Origin: Hafnia alvei
Lineage (GTDB): Bacteria; Pseudomonadota; Gammaproteobacteria; Enterobacterales; Enterobacteriaceae
Direction: 5' to 3'
Assembly: GCF_900095695.1 (NCBI RefSeq)
Contig: NZ_FMIQ01000006.1
Coordinates: forward strand, 186,001 to 250,000
Length of the DNA stretch: 64,000 nucleotides
Part shown: positions 38,764 to 48,639 of the stretch, piece by piece
How the letters are laid out: each line of letters begins with the position of its first letter
How positions within the stretch are numbered: position 1 is the stretch's first letter
Position numbers and translations under genes: made by a program
The notes under the pieces: model-generated
What the model saw: the letters and a program-made list of their open reading frames with translations, nothing else
Database searches by the model: none
Told to the model about the DNA's origin: nothing

Positions 38764-38813
38764 TAACAAATTGCTATACGTAAATAATAGCAGGGCGGAT
38801 AACAGATTGCTAT
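38764..38813. promoter_or_regulatory. Direct-repeat operator of the GNAT/DUF1778 module
   Basis: Two 14-bp copies, TAACAAATTGCTAT (38764-38777) and TAACAGATTGCTAT (38800-38813), differ at one base and are spaced 36 bp start to start. They flank the region where the antitoxin promoter must lie. Direct repeats of this kind are common RHH antitoxin sites; the binding itself is inferred. Confidence 0.7.
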
Positions 38814-38875
38814 GCTGGTGTGCAATGAGGATTGCTCTAGAGGCGGTGCTTGTGCTGATAGCGTGCTTTGCTTTG

Positions 38876-38911
38876 TGAAAAAGCAAAGCGGAGGAATAAG
38901 TTCCTCCGCTT
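38876..38911 (-). terminator. Terminator of chaA
   Basis: A perfect 11-bp stem AAGCGGAGGAA/TTCCTCCGCTT with a 4-base loop (38886-38896 with 38901-38911) is followed on the minus strand by TGCTTTTTC. It is 28 bp past the chaA stop. Confidence 0.85.
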
Positions 38912-38938
38912 CACGCGCTGATAGATATTTCAGGAAGA

Positions 38939-40048
38939 CTACAAGAAGATCGTCATCAGGTAAGCCGCAAACAGCGCCAAGTGAGCGGCGCCGTTCAGAA
39001 CGTTAGTACGCCCGGTGCTAAATGAAACCTGACACAGCATCAATGCGGCGACCATCACCACCACCTGTGGGGCATCCAGCGCAAAGATCAGCGGCTGGCC
39101 GGTTAGCGTTGCAATAATCGTGACCGCAGGCACCGTCAGCGAGATGGTGGCTAGCACAGAACCGAAGAACAGGTTCATGGCGCGCTGCACCTGATTGGCC
39201 AATACGGCTTTCAATGCCCCCAATCCTTCCGGCGACAAAATCAGCAGTGCCACCAAGAAACCGGTGAACTGCTGTGGCGCATTTAGCGTGCTCAGCAGGC
39301 TTTCAAGCGGATTGGCATTGAACTTAGTGACCGCAATAACGGCAATCAAATGCACCACTAACCAACCGGCGTGCCAGGCGCTGCTGTGAGCCGAAGGTTT
39401 ACCATGGTGCGGGTCAGTCGGATCGTCGCCGTCATCTTCATGCTCGTAAACAAACAGGCTCTGGTGGGTTTTGGTTTGGATCAGCAAGAACACGCCGTAC
39501 ATCGCGGCGGAAATGGCGGCCACCATAAGCGCTTGACCCGTGGTGAAGTTTCCACCGGGAAAGGTCATTGGCAATACTAAAACGATGATCGCCAGTGGGA
39601 TCAGCGTAATTAAATACTGTTTGATACCGGCCAGATTGACAAACTGAGTGGCAAATTTACGCCCACCGAGCAGCAATGAAAAACCAACCAAACCACCGGT
39701 AACAATCATCACGATGGAATAGAGCGTATCGCGCATCAGCGCCGGAGCGGCATCGCCGGTGGCCATCAACGCCGAGATCAGGCTGACTTCAAGAATAACC
39801 ACGGAAAGGCTCAGAATTAATGAGCCGTAGGGTTCACCTAAACGGTGTGCCAGCACGTCAGCATGACGCACCACGCTAAACGCGCTGCTCAATATAGCGA
39901 TCAGCGCGAGGATATTGATGCCGGCAACGGCGGGTAAACTCTGAGTATTGCCCCACAGAGTCAGGACAACTAAGGCGATAACAGGTAGAGCTAATGAGTA
40001 CTCGCTATGCCGTGTTTTCACGCGGCATGCTTCAGTTTCTGACTTCAT
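38939..40048 (-). CDS. chaA: ChaA, sodium-potassium/calcium:proton antiporter
   Basis: This inner-membrane cation exporter of the CaCA family exchanges Ca2+, Na+ or K+ for protons at alkaline pH. It is very similar to E. coli ChaA, including RHADVLAHRLGEPYGSLILSLSVVILEVSLI, SPEGLGALKAVL and the long acidic/His loop VYEHEDDGDDPTDPHHGKPSAHSS between the two helix bundles. The ATG at 40046-40048 with GGAG upstream gives 369 residues, close to E. coli (366). It has its own terminator. Confidence 0.95.
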   Translation of the reverse strand: MKSETEACRVKTRHSEYSLALPVIALVVLTLWGNTQSLPAVAGINILALIAILSSAFSVVRHADVLAHRLGEPYGSLILSLSVVILEVSLISALMATGDAAPALMRDTLYSIVMIVTGGLVGFSLLLGGRKFATQFVNLAGIKQYLITLIPLAIIVLVLPMTFPGGNFTTGQALMVAAISAAMYGVFLLIQTKTHQSLFVYEHEDDGDDPTDPHHGKPSAHSSAWHAGWLVVHLIAVIAVTKFNANPLESLLSTLNAPQQFTGFLVALLILSPEGLGALKAVLANQVQRAMNLFFGSVLATISLTVPAVTIIATLTGQPLIFALDAPQVVVMVAALMLCQVSFSTGRTNVLNGAAHLALFAAYLMTIFL

Positions 40049-40338
40049 TATGATTATTCTCCGTGTAACGATGCGCAGGCGGTCAATCGCAAAATCCAAT
40101 CAATACTTCGATAAAACTATATATAGCCTATCAAAAAAATGTGTTTTATCGATTAGTTTTTACCTAGCTTTACTTATTTTATGAATTTTTATCACGGTCT
40201 GCTCAATTAAATCATGCTAGTTGGCGATACGTTTAACCGCGCGGGAAATGCTGAGAATACATTCATTAGTTTTCTGAAACCAAAGGGAATGACTTTTTTG
40301 CGGTATCATTAAGGGATATTAGTGAGAGGAAAGCAAAT

Positions 40339-40911
40339 ATGACGGATGCAGGCCAGTGGATTTCAGATTACGGCTATGTTGCGGTGGTGATTGGCAGCAT
40401 TATTGAGGGCGAAACCATCGCTTTTCTGGCAGGCGCAGCGGCTCACAAGCATCTACTGTCCTATCCTTTGGTTTTGTTGATGACTTTCTTGGGCGCGACG
40501 GCGGGGGATTTCACGCTGTATCTGGTGGGGCGGCGGTTTGGTCGTCAGATCTTGGCGCGTTTTAAGCGACAGCAGAAAAAAATCCAACGTTTCCAACAGC
40601 GAGTGCGTGAGCATGAAACGCTGCTGATTTTAGGGATGCGTTTTGCCTATGGTTTTCGCACCATTGGACCCATCATCATCGGCTCGTCGGGCGTTAAGCT
40701 GCGCAAGTTTGTGCTGCTGAATGTTATCGGTGCGGCGATTTGGGCATTTATTATCGTCACGCTTGGCTATGCCGCCAGCGAGGTGCTGTTCCGTTTGTTC
40801 GCCCACGAGCATCAACGGCGCATTGCTTTTGTGGTGCTGATGGTCGCGTTGCTGGTGGGATTAATCGGCGTGAAGTGGTATCGCTCAAAACAGCCTGACA
40901 GCGATGCGTAA
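40339..40911 (+). CDS. yohD: DedA-family membrane protein, YohD-like
   Basis: DedA proteins act in membrane lipid homeostasis, probably as undecaprenyl-phosphate or phospholipid carriers. The 190 residues are close in length and sequence to E. coli YohD (192). Features are ISDYGYVAVVIGSIIEGETIAFLAGAAAHKHLL, the GDFTLYLVGRRFG loop and RFAYGFRTIGPIIIGSS. The specific lipid is unknown for YohD. It is convergent with ygbA across a hairpin. Confidence 0.85.
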   Translation: MTDAGQWISDYGYVAVVIGSIIEGETIAFLAGAAAHKHLLSYPLVLLMTFLGATAGDFTLYLVGRRFGRQILARFKRQQKKIQRFQQRVREHETLLILGMRFAYGFRTIGPIIIGSSGVKLRKFVLLNVIGAAIWAFIIVTLGYAASEVLFRLFAHEHQRRIAFVVLMVALLVGLIGVKWYRSKQPDSDA

Positions 40912-40925
40912 CAAACGATGCATAG

Positions 40926-40954
40926 AATACAAAGGGCAGAGCGTCCTTTGTATT
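40926..40954. terminator. Bidirectional hairpin between yohD and ygbA
   Basis: A perfect 10-bp stem AATACAAAGG/CCTTTGTATT with a 9-base loop lies between the convergent stop codons. No long T run is present. Confidence 0.55.
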
Positions 40955-40986
40955 AGCGCGGGTATGCTGCCCATGCGTTTCATCGT

Positions 40987-41334
40987 TTACGGTTTTTTAG
41001 GACGATACTTTTCCGGCAATTCGGGTACAGGACGCTGGTCGTCAATCAGGTGACGGATGGTAAGTATAGGGTGCCGCCACAGCATTCTCGGGCCAGACCA
41101 GCGCATAATTTGCTTCATTTCTTCGCGCTTGGCGGGTTGATAGCAGTGTACCGGACACTGCTTGCAGGCGGGTTTTTCTGCGCCAAAAACACAACGATCG
41201 AGGCGTTTTACCGCATAGGCATATAAGTTGTCGTAGTGCTGGTTGTCGCGCTGAGCATCCGGGCAGCGGCGCTGATAAAGCGAGATCATTTTTCTGATCG
41301 TCAGCTTTTCCCTTTGAATTCGGCTGTCTGGCAT
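40987..41334 (-). CDS. ygbA: YgbA, nitrous-oxide-stimulated promoter family protein
   Basis: This small Cys-rich cytoplasmic protein of unknown biochemical role is repressed by NsrR in E. coli and linked to recovery from nitrosative stress. The conserved block RCVFGAEKPACKQCPVHCYQPAKREEMKQIMRWSGPRM contains four Cys. The ATG at 41332-41334 is chosen because GGAGAG lies 10 bases upstream and the 115-residue product matches E. coli (117). The frame extends upstream to 41502 into the DedA gene. It is downstream of dedA and smvA in the same direction with an 89-bp gap. Confidence 0.88.
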   Translation of the reverse strand: MPDSRIQREKLTIRKMISLYQRRCPDAQRDNQHYDNLYAYAVKRLDRCVFGAEKPACKQCPVHCYQPAKREEMKQIMRWSGPRMLWRHPILTIRHLIDDQRPVPELPEKYRPKKP

Positions 41335-41423
41335 CGCTAAATCTCTCCGCATCATCAATATATAATATTCATTTATCATACATGTATTGATGAGGCCGAT
41401 TCCATACCCCTTAACGCTGATGG

Positions 41424-41945
41424 CTAAATGAGGGGAGCGGTGAAATAGAGTGCGCCTGAAACGATACCGATAAAGAGGCAAGCCCAAATGGCGGCAGAAC
41501 ATGCGGTAACACAGTAAACGCGCGTGCGGCTAAAAGTCAGCATTCCGGCGGCCATTGGAACCATATAGCGCAGTACGGCCACAAAACGCGACGTGAACAA
41601 GACCAGCAGGCCACCCTTATGCTGTAGTTTTTCGCTGATGCGTTGCAACCTGCCGTTATGGCGAGCGAAAAAACGTGGAAAAAGCATTTTCTGGTTTATC
41701 AGTTGGCCAAAATGAAACGTCAGTATTGAGCCAAGAGTGGCGCCCAGCGTGATCGCGAGCCAGACCAGTTCAATAGAAAGCGAAGGCTGGCTGATAGCGA
41801 TCGCCGCCAGCAACATCAAGGATGCGGGCGGCAGGACCGAGGAGATCATCACGGTAGATTTACCGAGCGCGATAACAAACAACAGGGCAAAAATTTGCGC
41901 GGGGTGATCGGCAATCTGTGATAAAAAGCGTTCGAACCATGCCAT
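41424..41945 (-). CDS. DedA-family membrane protein
   Basis: This second DedA protein in the window differs from the YohD-like one. The 173 residues have four to five hydrophobic segments and the family motif FTSRFVAVLRYMVPMAAGM with the conserved Arg, preceded by FHFGQLINQKMLFPRFFARH. The ATG at 41943-41945 has GGAG six bases upstream. It begins 22 bp after smvA in the same direction, so it is probably cotranscribed with the efflux pump. DedA proteins affect resistance to cationic agents, which would fit that partner; this link is inference. Confidence 0.85.
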   Translation of the reverse strand: MAWFERFLSQIADHPAQIFALLFVIALGKSTVMISSVLPPASLMLLAAIAISQPSLSIELVWLAITLGATLGSILTFHFGQLINQKMLFPRFFARHNGRLQRISEKLQHKGGLLVLFTSRFVAVLRYMVPMAAGMLTFSRTRVYCVTACSAAIWACLFIGIVSGALYFTAPLI

Positions 41946-41967
41946 GAGAATCTCCAAAATATCGGCG

Positions 41968-43434
41968 CTAGTGAGTGCGTTTTAGCGTAACGGCGCTCAG
42001 CAACAGCAAAAGGGAGGCAGAAATCAAGACGGAAACAAACGCTTGATCAAACGCCATATGGGCAAGATGCGTTAGGCTCTGCGCCTGCTCTATATCCATA
42101 TTTCCCGCCAGCCTCAAGGTTTCGTCGATACTGTCGTAGGCTTCAACATTATCCTCAAACTCAGCGGGAAGAATCAGGCTGTTGCTATAGATCGCCGTCA
42201 TCATTCCACCCAGCAGGGTAATGCCAAGTACGCTGCCCAATTCATAAGCCACGTCTTCAATCGAGGCGGCCATGCCTGATTTTTCATTCGGCGCGTTGAA
42301 CATAATGGCGGTTGACGACGCGGTAAATGCACCGCCGATGCCGTAGCCAATCGCAATCAAGTAGCCAAAAATTTCGATAGTGCTTTCCTGATAGCGCAGG
42401 GCTAAACCAATGATGCCAAGTCCGGTTATCAGCAGGCTGCCCAATACGATCTTCTGCTCGCCATATTTTGGCAGCAAAAGGCCAGAAAAAGGCCCCGCCA
42501 GCGCTGAGGCCAGAGGGATTGGCAGGATGTATAACGCCGCCTGCAGCGGGGATAATCCAACCACGAGCTGAAGGCGTTGGCTGAGCACCAGTTCAACGCC
42601 AACCATCGCCAGCATAGCGACCAACGCAATGCAGACGCCGCTGAAAAACATGCGATTGCTAAACAGCGAAAAATCAATCATGGGCGACATGGATCTGCGC
42701 TGGCGTTTATAAAACAGCACCAAAAACAGGATGCCAATCAGGGCGGAAAGCAACATTATCGGCCACGAGGCATCTGGTTTACTGAGCTCTTTCAATGCGT
42801 AGATCGATGCGACCAGTCCTACCATGATCTGAATGGAACCTAGGTAGTCGCAAGGAGAGCGACTGAGGCTGCCACAGTTTGGGATCCGGTGTATCGCCAG
42901 CGGGAAAACCAGCAGAACGACCGGTACGTTAATCAGGAAAACGGAACCCCACCAGAAATATTCCAGCAAAGCCCCGCCAATGACGGGGCCGATCGCCGCG
43001 CCGCCGGAGGCAACAGCAGACCAAATACCAATGGCTAAGGCGCGTTCTTTAGGCTCGGTAAACGTATGGCGAATAATCGAAAGTGTCGGCGGCATCATCA
43101 TGGCCGCGCCCACGGCCAAAAATACGCGTGAGGCGATAAGCGTTGCCGCGGTCGGTGAAAATGCGGCGCACAGTGAGGCGGCGGCAAATACCGGAAGGCC
43201 ATAGATAAATAATTTTTTGTGGCCGATACGATCGCTTAGCATGCCTGTGGCTGGCAATAGCCCAGCGACAACCAGCGGATACGCGTTGATAATCCATAGT
43301 TTTTCTGAAGCATTTGCGTTCAGTGACAGCGTTAGTTTAGGTAGCGCGGTGTAAAGTACCGTCATATCAACAACGATTAAAAACAGCGCACTGGATACGA
43401 GTGTGAGCGTTAACCAGCGATAATGTACGTTCAT
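41968..43434 (-). CDS. smvA: SmvA-like 14-helix MFS efflux pump
   Basis: This proton-driven exporter of the EmrB/QacA (DHA2) group resembles SmvA, which exports quaternary ammonium and other cationic biocides in enterics. Features are VVDMTVLYTALPKL in helix 1 (the DHA2 Asp), LSDRIGHKKLFIYG in loop 2-3, WSAVASGGAAIGPVIGGALLEYFWWGSVFLINVP (motif C), and about 14 helices. The ATG at 43432-43434 (MNVHYRWLTLTLV) is the family-type start; an upstream in-frame start at 43479 would add 15 unconserved residues. Divergent from a TetR gene that probably represses it. Confidence 0.85.
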   Translation of the reverse strand: MNVHYRWLTLTLVSSALFLIVVDMTVLYTALPKLTLSLNANASEKLWIINAYPLVVAGLLPATGMLSDRIGHKKLFIYGLPVFAAASLCAAFSPTAATLIASRVFLAVGAAMMMPPTLSIIRHTFTEPKERALAIGIWSAVASGGAAIGPVIGGALLEYFWWGSVFLINVPVVLLVFPLAIHRIPNCGSLSRSPCDYLGSIQIMVGLVASIYALKELSKPDASWPIMLLSALIGILFLVLFYKRQRRSMSPMIDFSLFSNRMFFSGVCIALVAMLAMVGVELVLSQRLQLVVGLSPLQAALYILPIPLASALAGPFSGLLLPKYGEQKIVLGSLLITGLGIIGLALRYQESTIEIFGYLIAIGYGIGGAFTASSTAIMFNAPNEKSGMAASIEDVAYELGSVLGITLLGGMMTAIYSNSLILPAEFEDNVEAYDSIDETLRLAGNMDIEQAQSLTHLAHMAFDQAFVSVLISASLLLLLSAVTLKRTH

Positions 43435-43499
43435 CGTCTTGTCTCTAAAGTCTGTGATGCCGCAGGTGGCGACAATCATTCAGCTAACAAAGTTTATAA

Positions 43500-43540
43500 T
43501 TGATAATGTATAGTTTTAATCCATACGTACGTATTTAAAA
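43500..43540. promoter_or_regulatory. Likely operator in the smvA/smvR divergent region
   Basis: The perfect 12-bp palindrome ATACGTACGTAT (43523-43534) lies between the divergent start codons within an AT-rich tract that also holds AATGTATAG. TetR regulators of divergent pumps bind such palindromes. The palindrome is seen; the binding is inferred. Confidence 0.55.
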
Positions 43541-43553
43541 CGAGGGTGTCTAA

Positions 43554-44126
43554 ATGGGACGTCAACGCAGTATCGATAGAGAAAAAGTGCTGGATGCAGC
43601 GGAAGAAATTATTGCAAACCTTGGCGCTGCTGCATTGACTATCGACTCTGTAGCGCGTGCGATGGGGATCTCAAAAGGCGGGGTACAATACTGTTTCGGC
43701 AACAAAGATGCGCTGATTGATGCCATGTTTGAACGCTGGGGAAATGCCTACGATCGCGTGTTTGATCTGGTGGCAACGCAGGATGACTCACCGACTCATC
43801 GCGTTGCGGCGCACGTGGTGGCCACGCATAAATACGATCAGGCTTCCAGCGCCAAGGCGGCAGGACTATTGGTCAGTTTATTGCAGACCAAAGAGCATCT
43901 CGAAAATACGCGCCGTTGGTATCGTGAGCGCATCGCGAATTTAGACCTCGATTCCGAGCAAGGAAAGCAGGCTCGAATCGCGTTTTTAGCGACCGAGGGC
44001 GCATTTATGCTGCGGTATTTTGGTTTGATGGATATAGATGAAACCGAGTGGGAGTCTATATTTAAGGATATTGAAACGATTATTTTACCCGCAGACAAAA
44101 ACACAGCTAAAGGCATCAATAAATAA
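43554..44126 (+). CDS. smvR: TetR-family repressor of the smvA pump (SmvR-like)
   Basis: The N-terminal helix-turn-helix domain (REKVLDAAEEIIANLGAAALTIDSVARAMGISKGGVQYCFGNKDALIDAMF) is typical of TetR, followed by a helical ligand domain. The 190 residues and divergence from smvA match SmvR of Klebsiella, Proteus and Salmonella, whose loss raises biocide resistance. The assignment rests on position and family. It starts at ATG 43554. Confidence 0.8.
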   Translation: MGRQRSIDREKVLDAAEEIIANLGAAALTIDSVARAMGISKGGVQYCFGNKDALIDAMFERWGNAYDRVFDLVATQDDSPTHRVAAHVVATHKYDQASSAKAAGLLVSLLQTKEHLENTRRWYRERIANLDLDSEQGKQARIAFLATEGAFMLRYFGLMDIDETEWESIFKDIETIILPADKNTAKGINK

Positions 44127-44329
44127 TGCGAGATTAACGTTTTAGAACCTAATGGCTGTTCAAAAAATGAGTGGTAAATAACTAAAAAGAAGTAACCATT
44201 AGTAAAGGGTTGTTTAAGTTAAATAGATTTCGTTTAACTTGAAAGCATTTTTCTAAATATTCAATAAACCAAAATCGGATTATTAAAACGGGTTTGTTTT
44301 TGCAGTGTAGGATTTCCGTGTTTTATGAC

Positions 44330-44500
44330 GATCTCGTTATGGCGAGGCTCCTATACAAACATAAGTTATCGCCCTGATGGTATCGAGAGAGACCACACAG
44401 GGAAATACAGGCATCCATCGAATCAAGGTGTTGCCAAGGTAACTTTCAGCAAAATCAATACATTGCTGAATACGTTGTATAGTGCTAAACCCAAGACGTA
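44330..44500 (+). ncRNA. M-box (ykoK-type) magnesium riboswitch upstream of mgtE
   Basis: The leader of mgtE carries, in order, the conserved pieces of the M-box aptamer. TCGTTATGGCGAGGCTCCT (44333-44351) compares with the consensus GTTAGGTGAGGCTCCT. Next is a CGCCC segment (44370-44374), then GAGAGACC-ACAGGG and an AAGGTG element (44425-44430). A CAGCAAAA...TTGCTG hairpin (from 44448) follows, and then GTATAGTGCTAAAC...GACGTAGGGATC (44477-44504), matching the aptamer tail ATACAGTGCTAAAGCTCTACGA. GATC-TCGT at the start and ACG-x4-GATC at the end can form the closing P1 stem. The gene controlled is a magnesium transporter. Read by eye; no covariance search was possible. Confidence 0.75.
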
Positions 44501-44530
44501 GGGATCTACTTTCCTATCTTAGTCTTGTTC

Positions 44531-44567
44531 GCCCCTATGAGGTTTTAATTCTATAGGGAATCAAACT
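44531..44567 (+). promoter_or_regulatory. Hairpin that can hide the mgtE ribosome site
   Basis: CCCTAT (about 44532-44537) can pair with ATAGGG (44552-44557). The second arm contains the AGGGAA ribosome site just ahead of the mgtE ATG. The stem sits directly after the M-box aptamer, so it is the obvious expression platform for translational control by Mg2+. Pairing is seen in sequence; the switching is inferred. Confidence 0.6.
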
Positions 44568-45581
44568 ATGTCTTACCATGTAAAAAATGCGATCCACAAT
44601 CATAATGATGAGTTTGAAGATGATGCCATCGCTCAATATATGAGAACTGACTTCATCATGCTATCTCATATTCTTAGCGTGCAAGAAGCACGTAAAGTTT
44701 TTCTTTCCCAACTCAAAACTAACGATATACCAGCACAGGTCTTTGTTGTTGCCGGCGAGCAATTGTGCGGGGTATTACCCGTTAAAAAATTGCTTCAGGA
44801 AATGAATGATAACCAGACTATTCAGAATTTAATGGAGCATCATTTTTTTCATGTTAGCCCTGCGGATGAAAGAACTGAGGTTATTTCCCGTATTTCCAAG
44901 GAGGATGTCGATATTGTGCCCGTCGTCGCGGGCGGTAAATTAGTCGGATGCCTTACCGAAAGAGAGATTGCGCATTTATTAGAAGATGAAGTGACTGAGG
45001 ATGCGCAGCGTCAGGGGGCCAGTTTGCCCTTGGAAAAACCGTATCTGGAAACCAGTCCGGTAACGCTGTGGAAGAAACGTTCGGTGTGGCTGCTGCTGCT
45101 GTTTGTGGCTGAAGCTTACACCAGCAGCGTGATCCAGCATTTTGAAGAAGCACTGGAATCTGCGATTGCGTTAGCTTTCTTTATCCCTCTGCTCATTGGC
45201 ACCGGGGGAAACAGTGGCACGCAGATAACATCAACCTTGGTGCGTTCGATGGCGCTGGGCGAGGTGCGGTTACGCGATCTGGGTAAAATTATCCGTAAAG
45301 AGATGACGACGTCGCTGATGATCGCGGCAACCTTAGGACTCGCGGGGTGTGTGCGTGCGTGGATGATGGGGATTGGCCCCGAAATTACGCTGATTGTTAG
45401 CTTAACGCTGGTTTGTATTACGCTGTGGAGCGCCGTGGTTTCTTCCGTGATCCCCATGGTATTGAAGCGCGTGGGAATTGACCCGGCGGTTGTATCTGCA
45501 CCGTTTATTGCCACGTTTATCGACGGAACCGGTTTGATTATTTATTTCAAAATTGCGCAGTACACCTTGGGAATCAATTAA
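44568..45581 (+). CDS. mgtE: MgtE-type magnesium transporter, short form
   Basis: This inner-membrane Mg2+ channel/transporter has paired CBS domains in residues about 20-150 (for example VFVVAGEQLCGVLPVKKLLQEM and DIVPVVAGGKLVGCLTEREIA), then the MgtE membrane domain from about 170. That domain includes the signature FIPLLIGTGGNSGTQITSTLVRSMALGEV and five helices. At 337 residues it is about 110 shorter than Thermus-type MgtE and lacks most of the N-terminal Mg2+-sensing helical domain. Control may therefore lie more in the RNA leader. It is a single gene. Confidence 0.9.
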   Translation: MSYHVKNAIHNHNDEFEDDAIAQYMRTDFIMLSHILSVQEARKVFLSQLKTNDIPAQVFVVAGEQLCGVLPVKKLLQEMNDNQTIQNLMEHHFFHVSPADERTEVISRISKEDVDIVPVVAGGKLVGCLTEREIAHLLEDEVTEDAQRQGASLPLEKPYLETSPVTLWKKRSVWLLLLFVAEAYTSSVIQHFEEALESAIALAFFIPLLIGTGGNSGTQITSTLVRSMALGEVRLRDLGKIIRKEMTTSLMIAATLGLAGCVRAWMMGIGPEITLIVSLTLVCITLWSAVVSSVIPMVLKRVGIDPAVVSAPFIATFIDGTGLIIYFKIAQYTLGIN

Positions 45582-45634
45582 AGGCGACGCCGCTTTATAT
45601 TAAGCGAAGTTCGGAAGATATTTACTGATACAAA

Positions 45635-45660
45635 TATCCCTTCCCATGTGGGAAGGGATA
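45635..45660. terminator. Perfect inverted repeat after mgtE
   Basis: TATCCCTTCCCA and TGGGAAGGGATA (12 bp each, 45635-45646 and 45649-45660) are separated by two bases. It sits between the convergent mgtE and lipoprotein genes and can act in both directions, though T runs are lacking. Confidence 0.5.
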
Positions 45661-45683
45661 CTCATGAGATGATTTAGGCAAGA

Positions 45684-46118
45684 TTAAGAACAGAATGAAC
45701 CGAATCTACCGACCGGGCACGGCAGCATATTGATATGAACGGAATCGGGATGCAGGTTATACATGCCGCCCCAAAAAGGATCGATCAGCCAGCCCGCGCC
45801 TAACGTGGTCAAGTTACCGAATATATACCAGGCATTAGGTCGCGTTTTTAGCGGCATGATAACAGGCTGGAAATCGGCCTTGGAAAAAGTGATCTGATAG
45901 CTCAGCCACCCCAAATAAGTACCCGCTGATTTTGGCAGAGTAACCGTTGTGGGCGTGGTTCCTGTGGCGGCAACTCGCCCGTTATTATCAGAAATAACAA
46001 ACAGAGCCTGAGATGGTGAACTATCTACATAAACAGTTTGAGATTCATCACCAACGATGGCGGCACATCCCGTCAGTGATAATACGGAGCCTAAGGCGAG
46101 AGCGGATAATTTTTTCAT
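45684..46118 (-). CDS. Putative outer-membrane or inner-membrane lipoprotein
   Basis: The N-terminus MKKLSALALGSVLSLTGC is a lipoprotein signal with the acylated Cys at residue 18. The mature protein of about 127 residues contains VYVDSSPSQALFVISDNNGRVAATGTTPTTVTLP, a PEGA-like beta segment, then a Trp/Gly-rich membrane-proximal stretch (LGAGWLIDPFWGGMYNL) typical of small enteric lipoproteins, and two late Cys. Function unknown. The ATG at 46116-46118 fits the signal peptide; the ribosome site is weak. Confidence 0.8.
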   Translation of the reverse strand: MKKLSALALGSVLSLTGCAAIVGDESQTVYVDSSPSQALFVISDNNGRVAATGTTPTTVTLPKSAGTYLGWLSYQITFSKADFQPVIMPLKTRPNAWYIFGNLTTLGAGWLIDPFWGGMYNLHPDSVHINMLPCPVGRFGSFCS

Positions 46119-46414
46119 GTTAGGGCTTATTATCAAATGGGTACTGAACTAAGAGCGACACATTACGTGCAAACTTTAAATGTTCAGACTTCAATTTTTG
46201 CCCACACAATCAAACGGCGTGAAAAATGGGAATAGTCAATGAAGGCAGATGATCGGACGATTAGCACTGCTGATCTAAGCCAATTTTTAGCGGGAGCACA
46301 CCGATGGGGTCGCAGCGGCGTAAGCCGCCTGAGCGCCCCGCGGTGTGGTAGAGCCGTGTATCTCGGTCTGATAAATAGCGAGTATTAACCCGATGGCCTC
46401 CTGCCATTAATCCC

Positions 46415-48361
<1,947 letters not shown>

Positions 48362-48526
48362 TTAGATGCCTAAATACGCTAGCCTTTATGAGTTAAATTC
48401 ATGAATGATAAGCTGAGTAGGACCATTATGAGTATCAACTGAAGAAATGAGGTATTCGCGTTGATAGAAGGTAGATTGCTTGATGAATATTAGCAGTATT
48501 CGCTAATTAACCGCGGCGCGGTGCCG

Positions 48527-48574
48527 CGTTAATGCTATGTCACGTTAATGCTATGTCACGTTGGTGCTGTGCCA
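48527..48574. repeat. Three tandem 16-bp repeats in a gene-free gap
   Basis: CGTTAATGCTATGTCA occurs twice without change (48527-48542 and 48543-48558), followed by a third copy with four substitutions (48559-48574). The gap of 335 bp between the aldo-keto reductase and the LysR gene shows nothing else I can support. Confidence 0.85.
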
Positions 48575-48639
48575 CCGTTATGAACTTCAGGGACATAAGC
48601 CGCTAGAACAATGAGGTCATAATTATCAGGCCAGTTATA

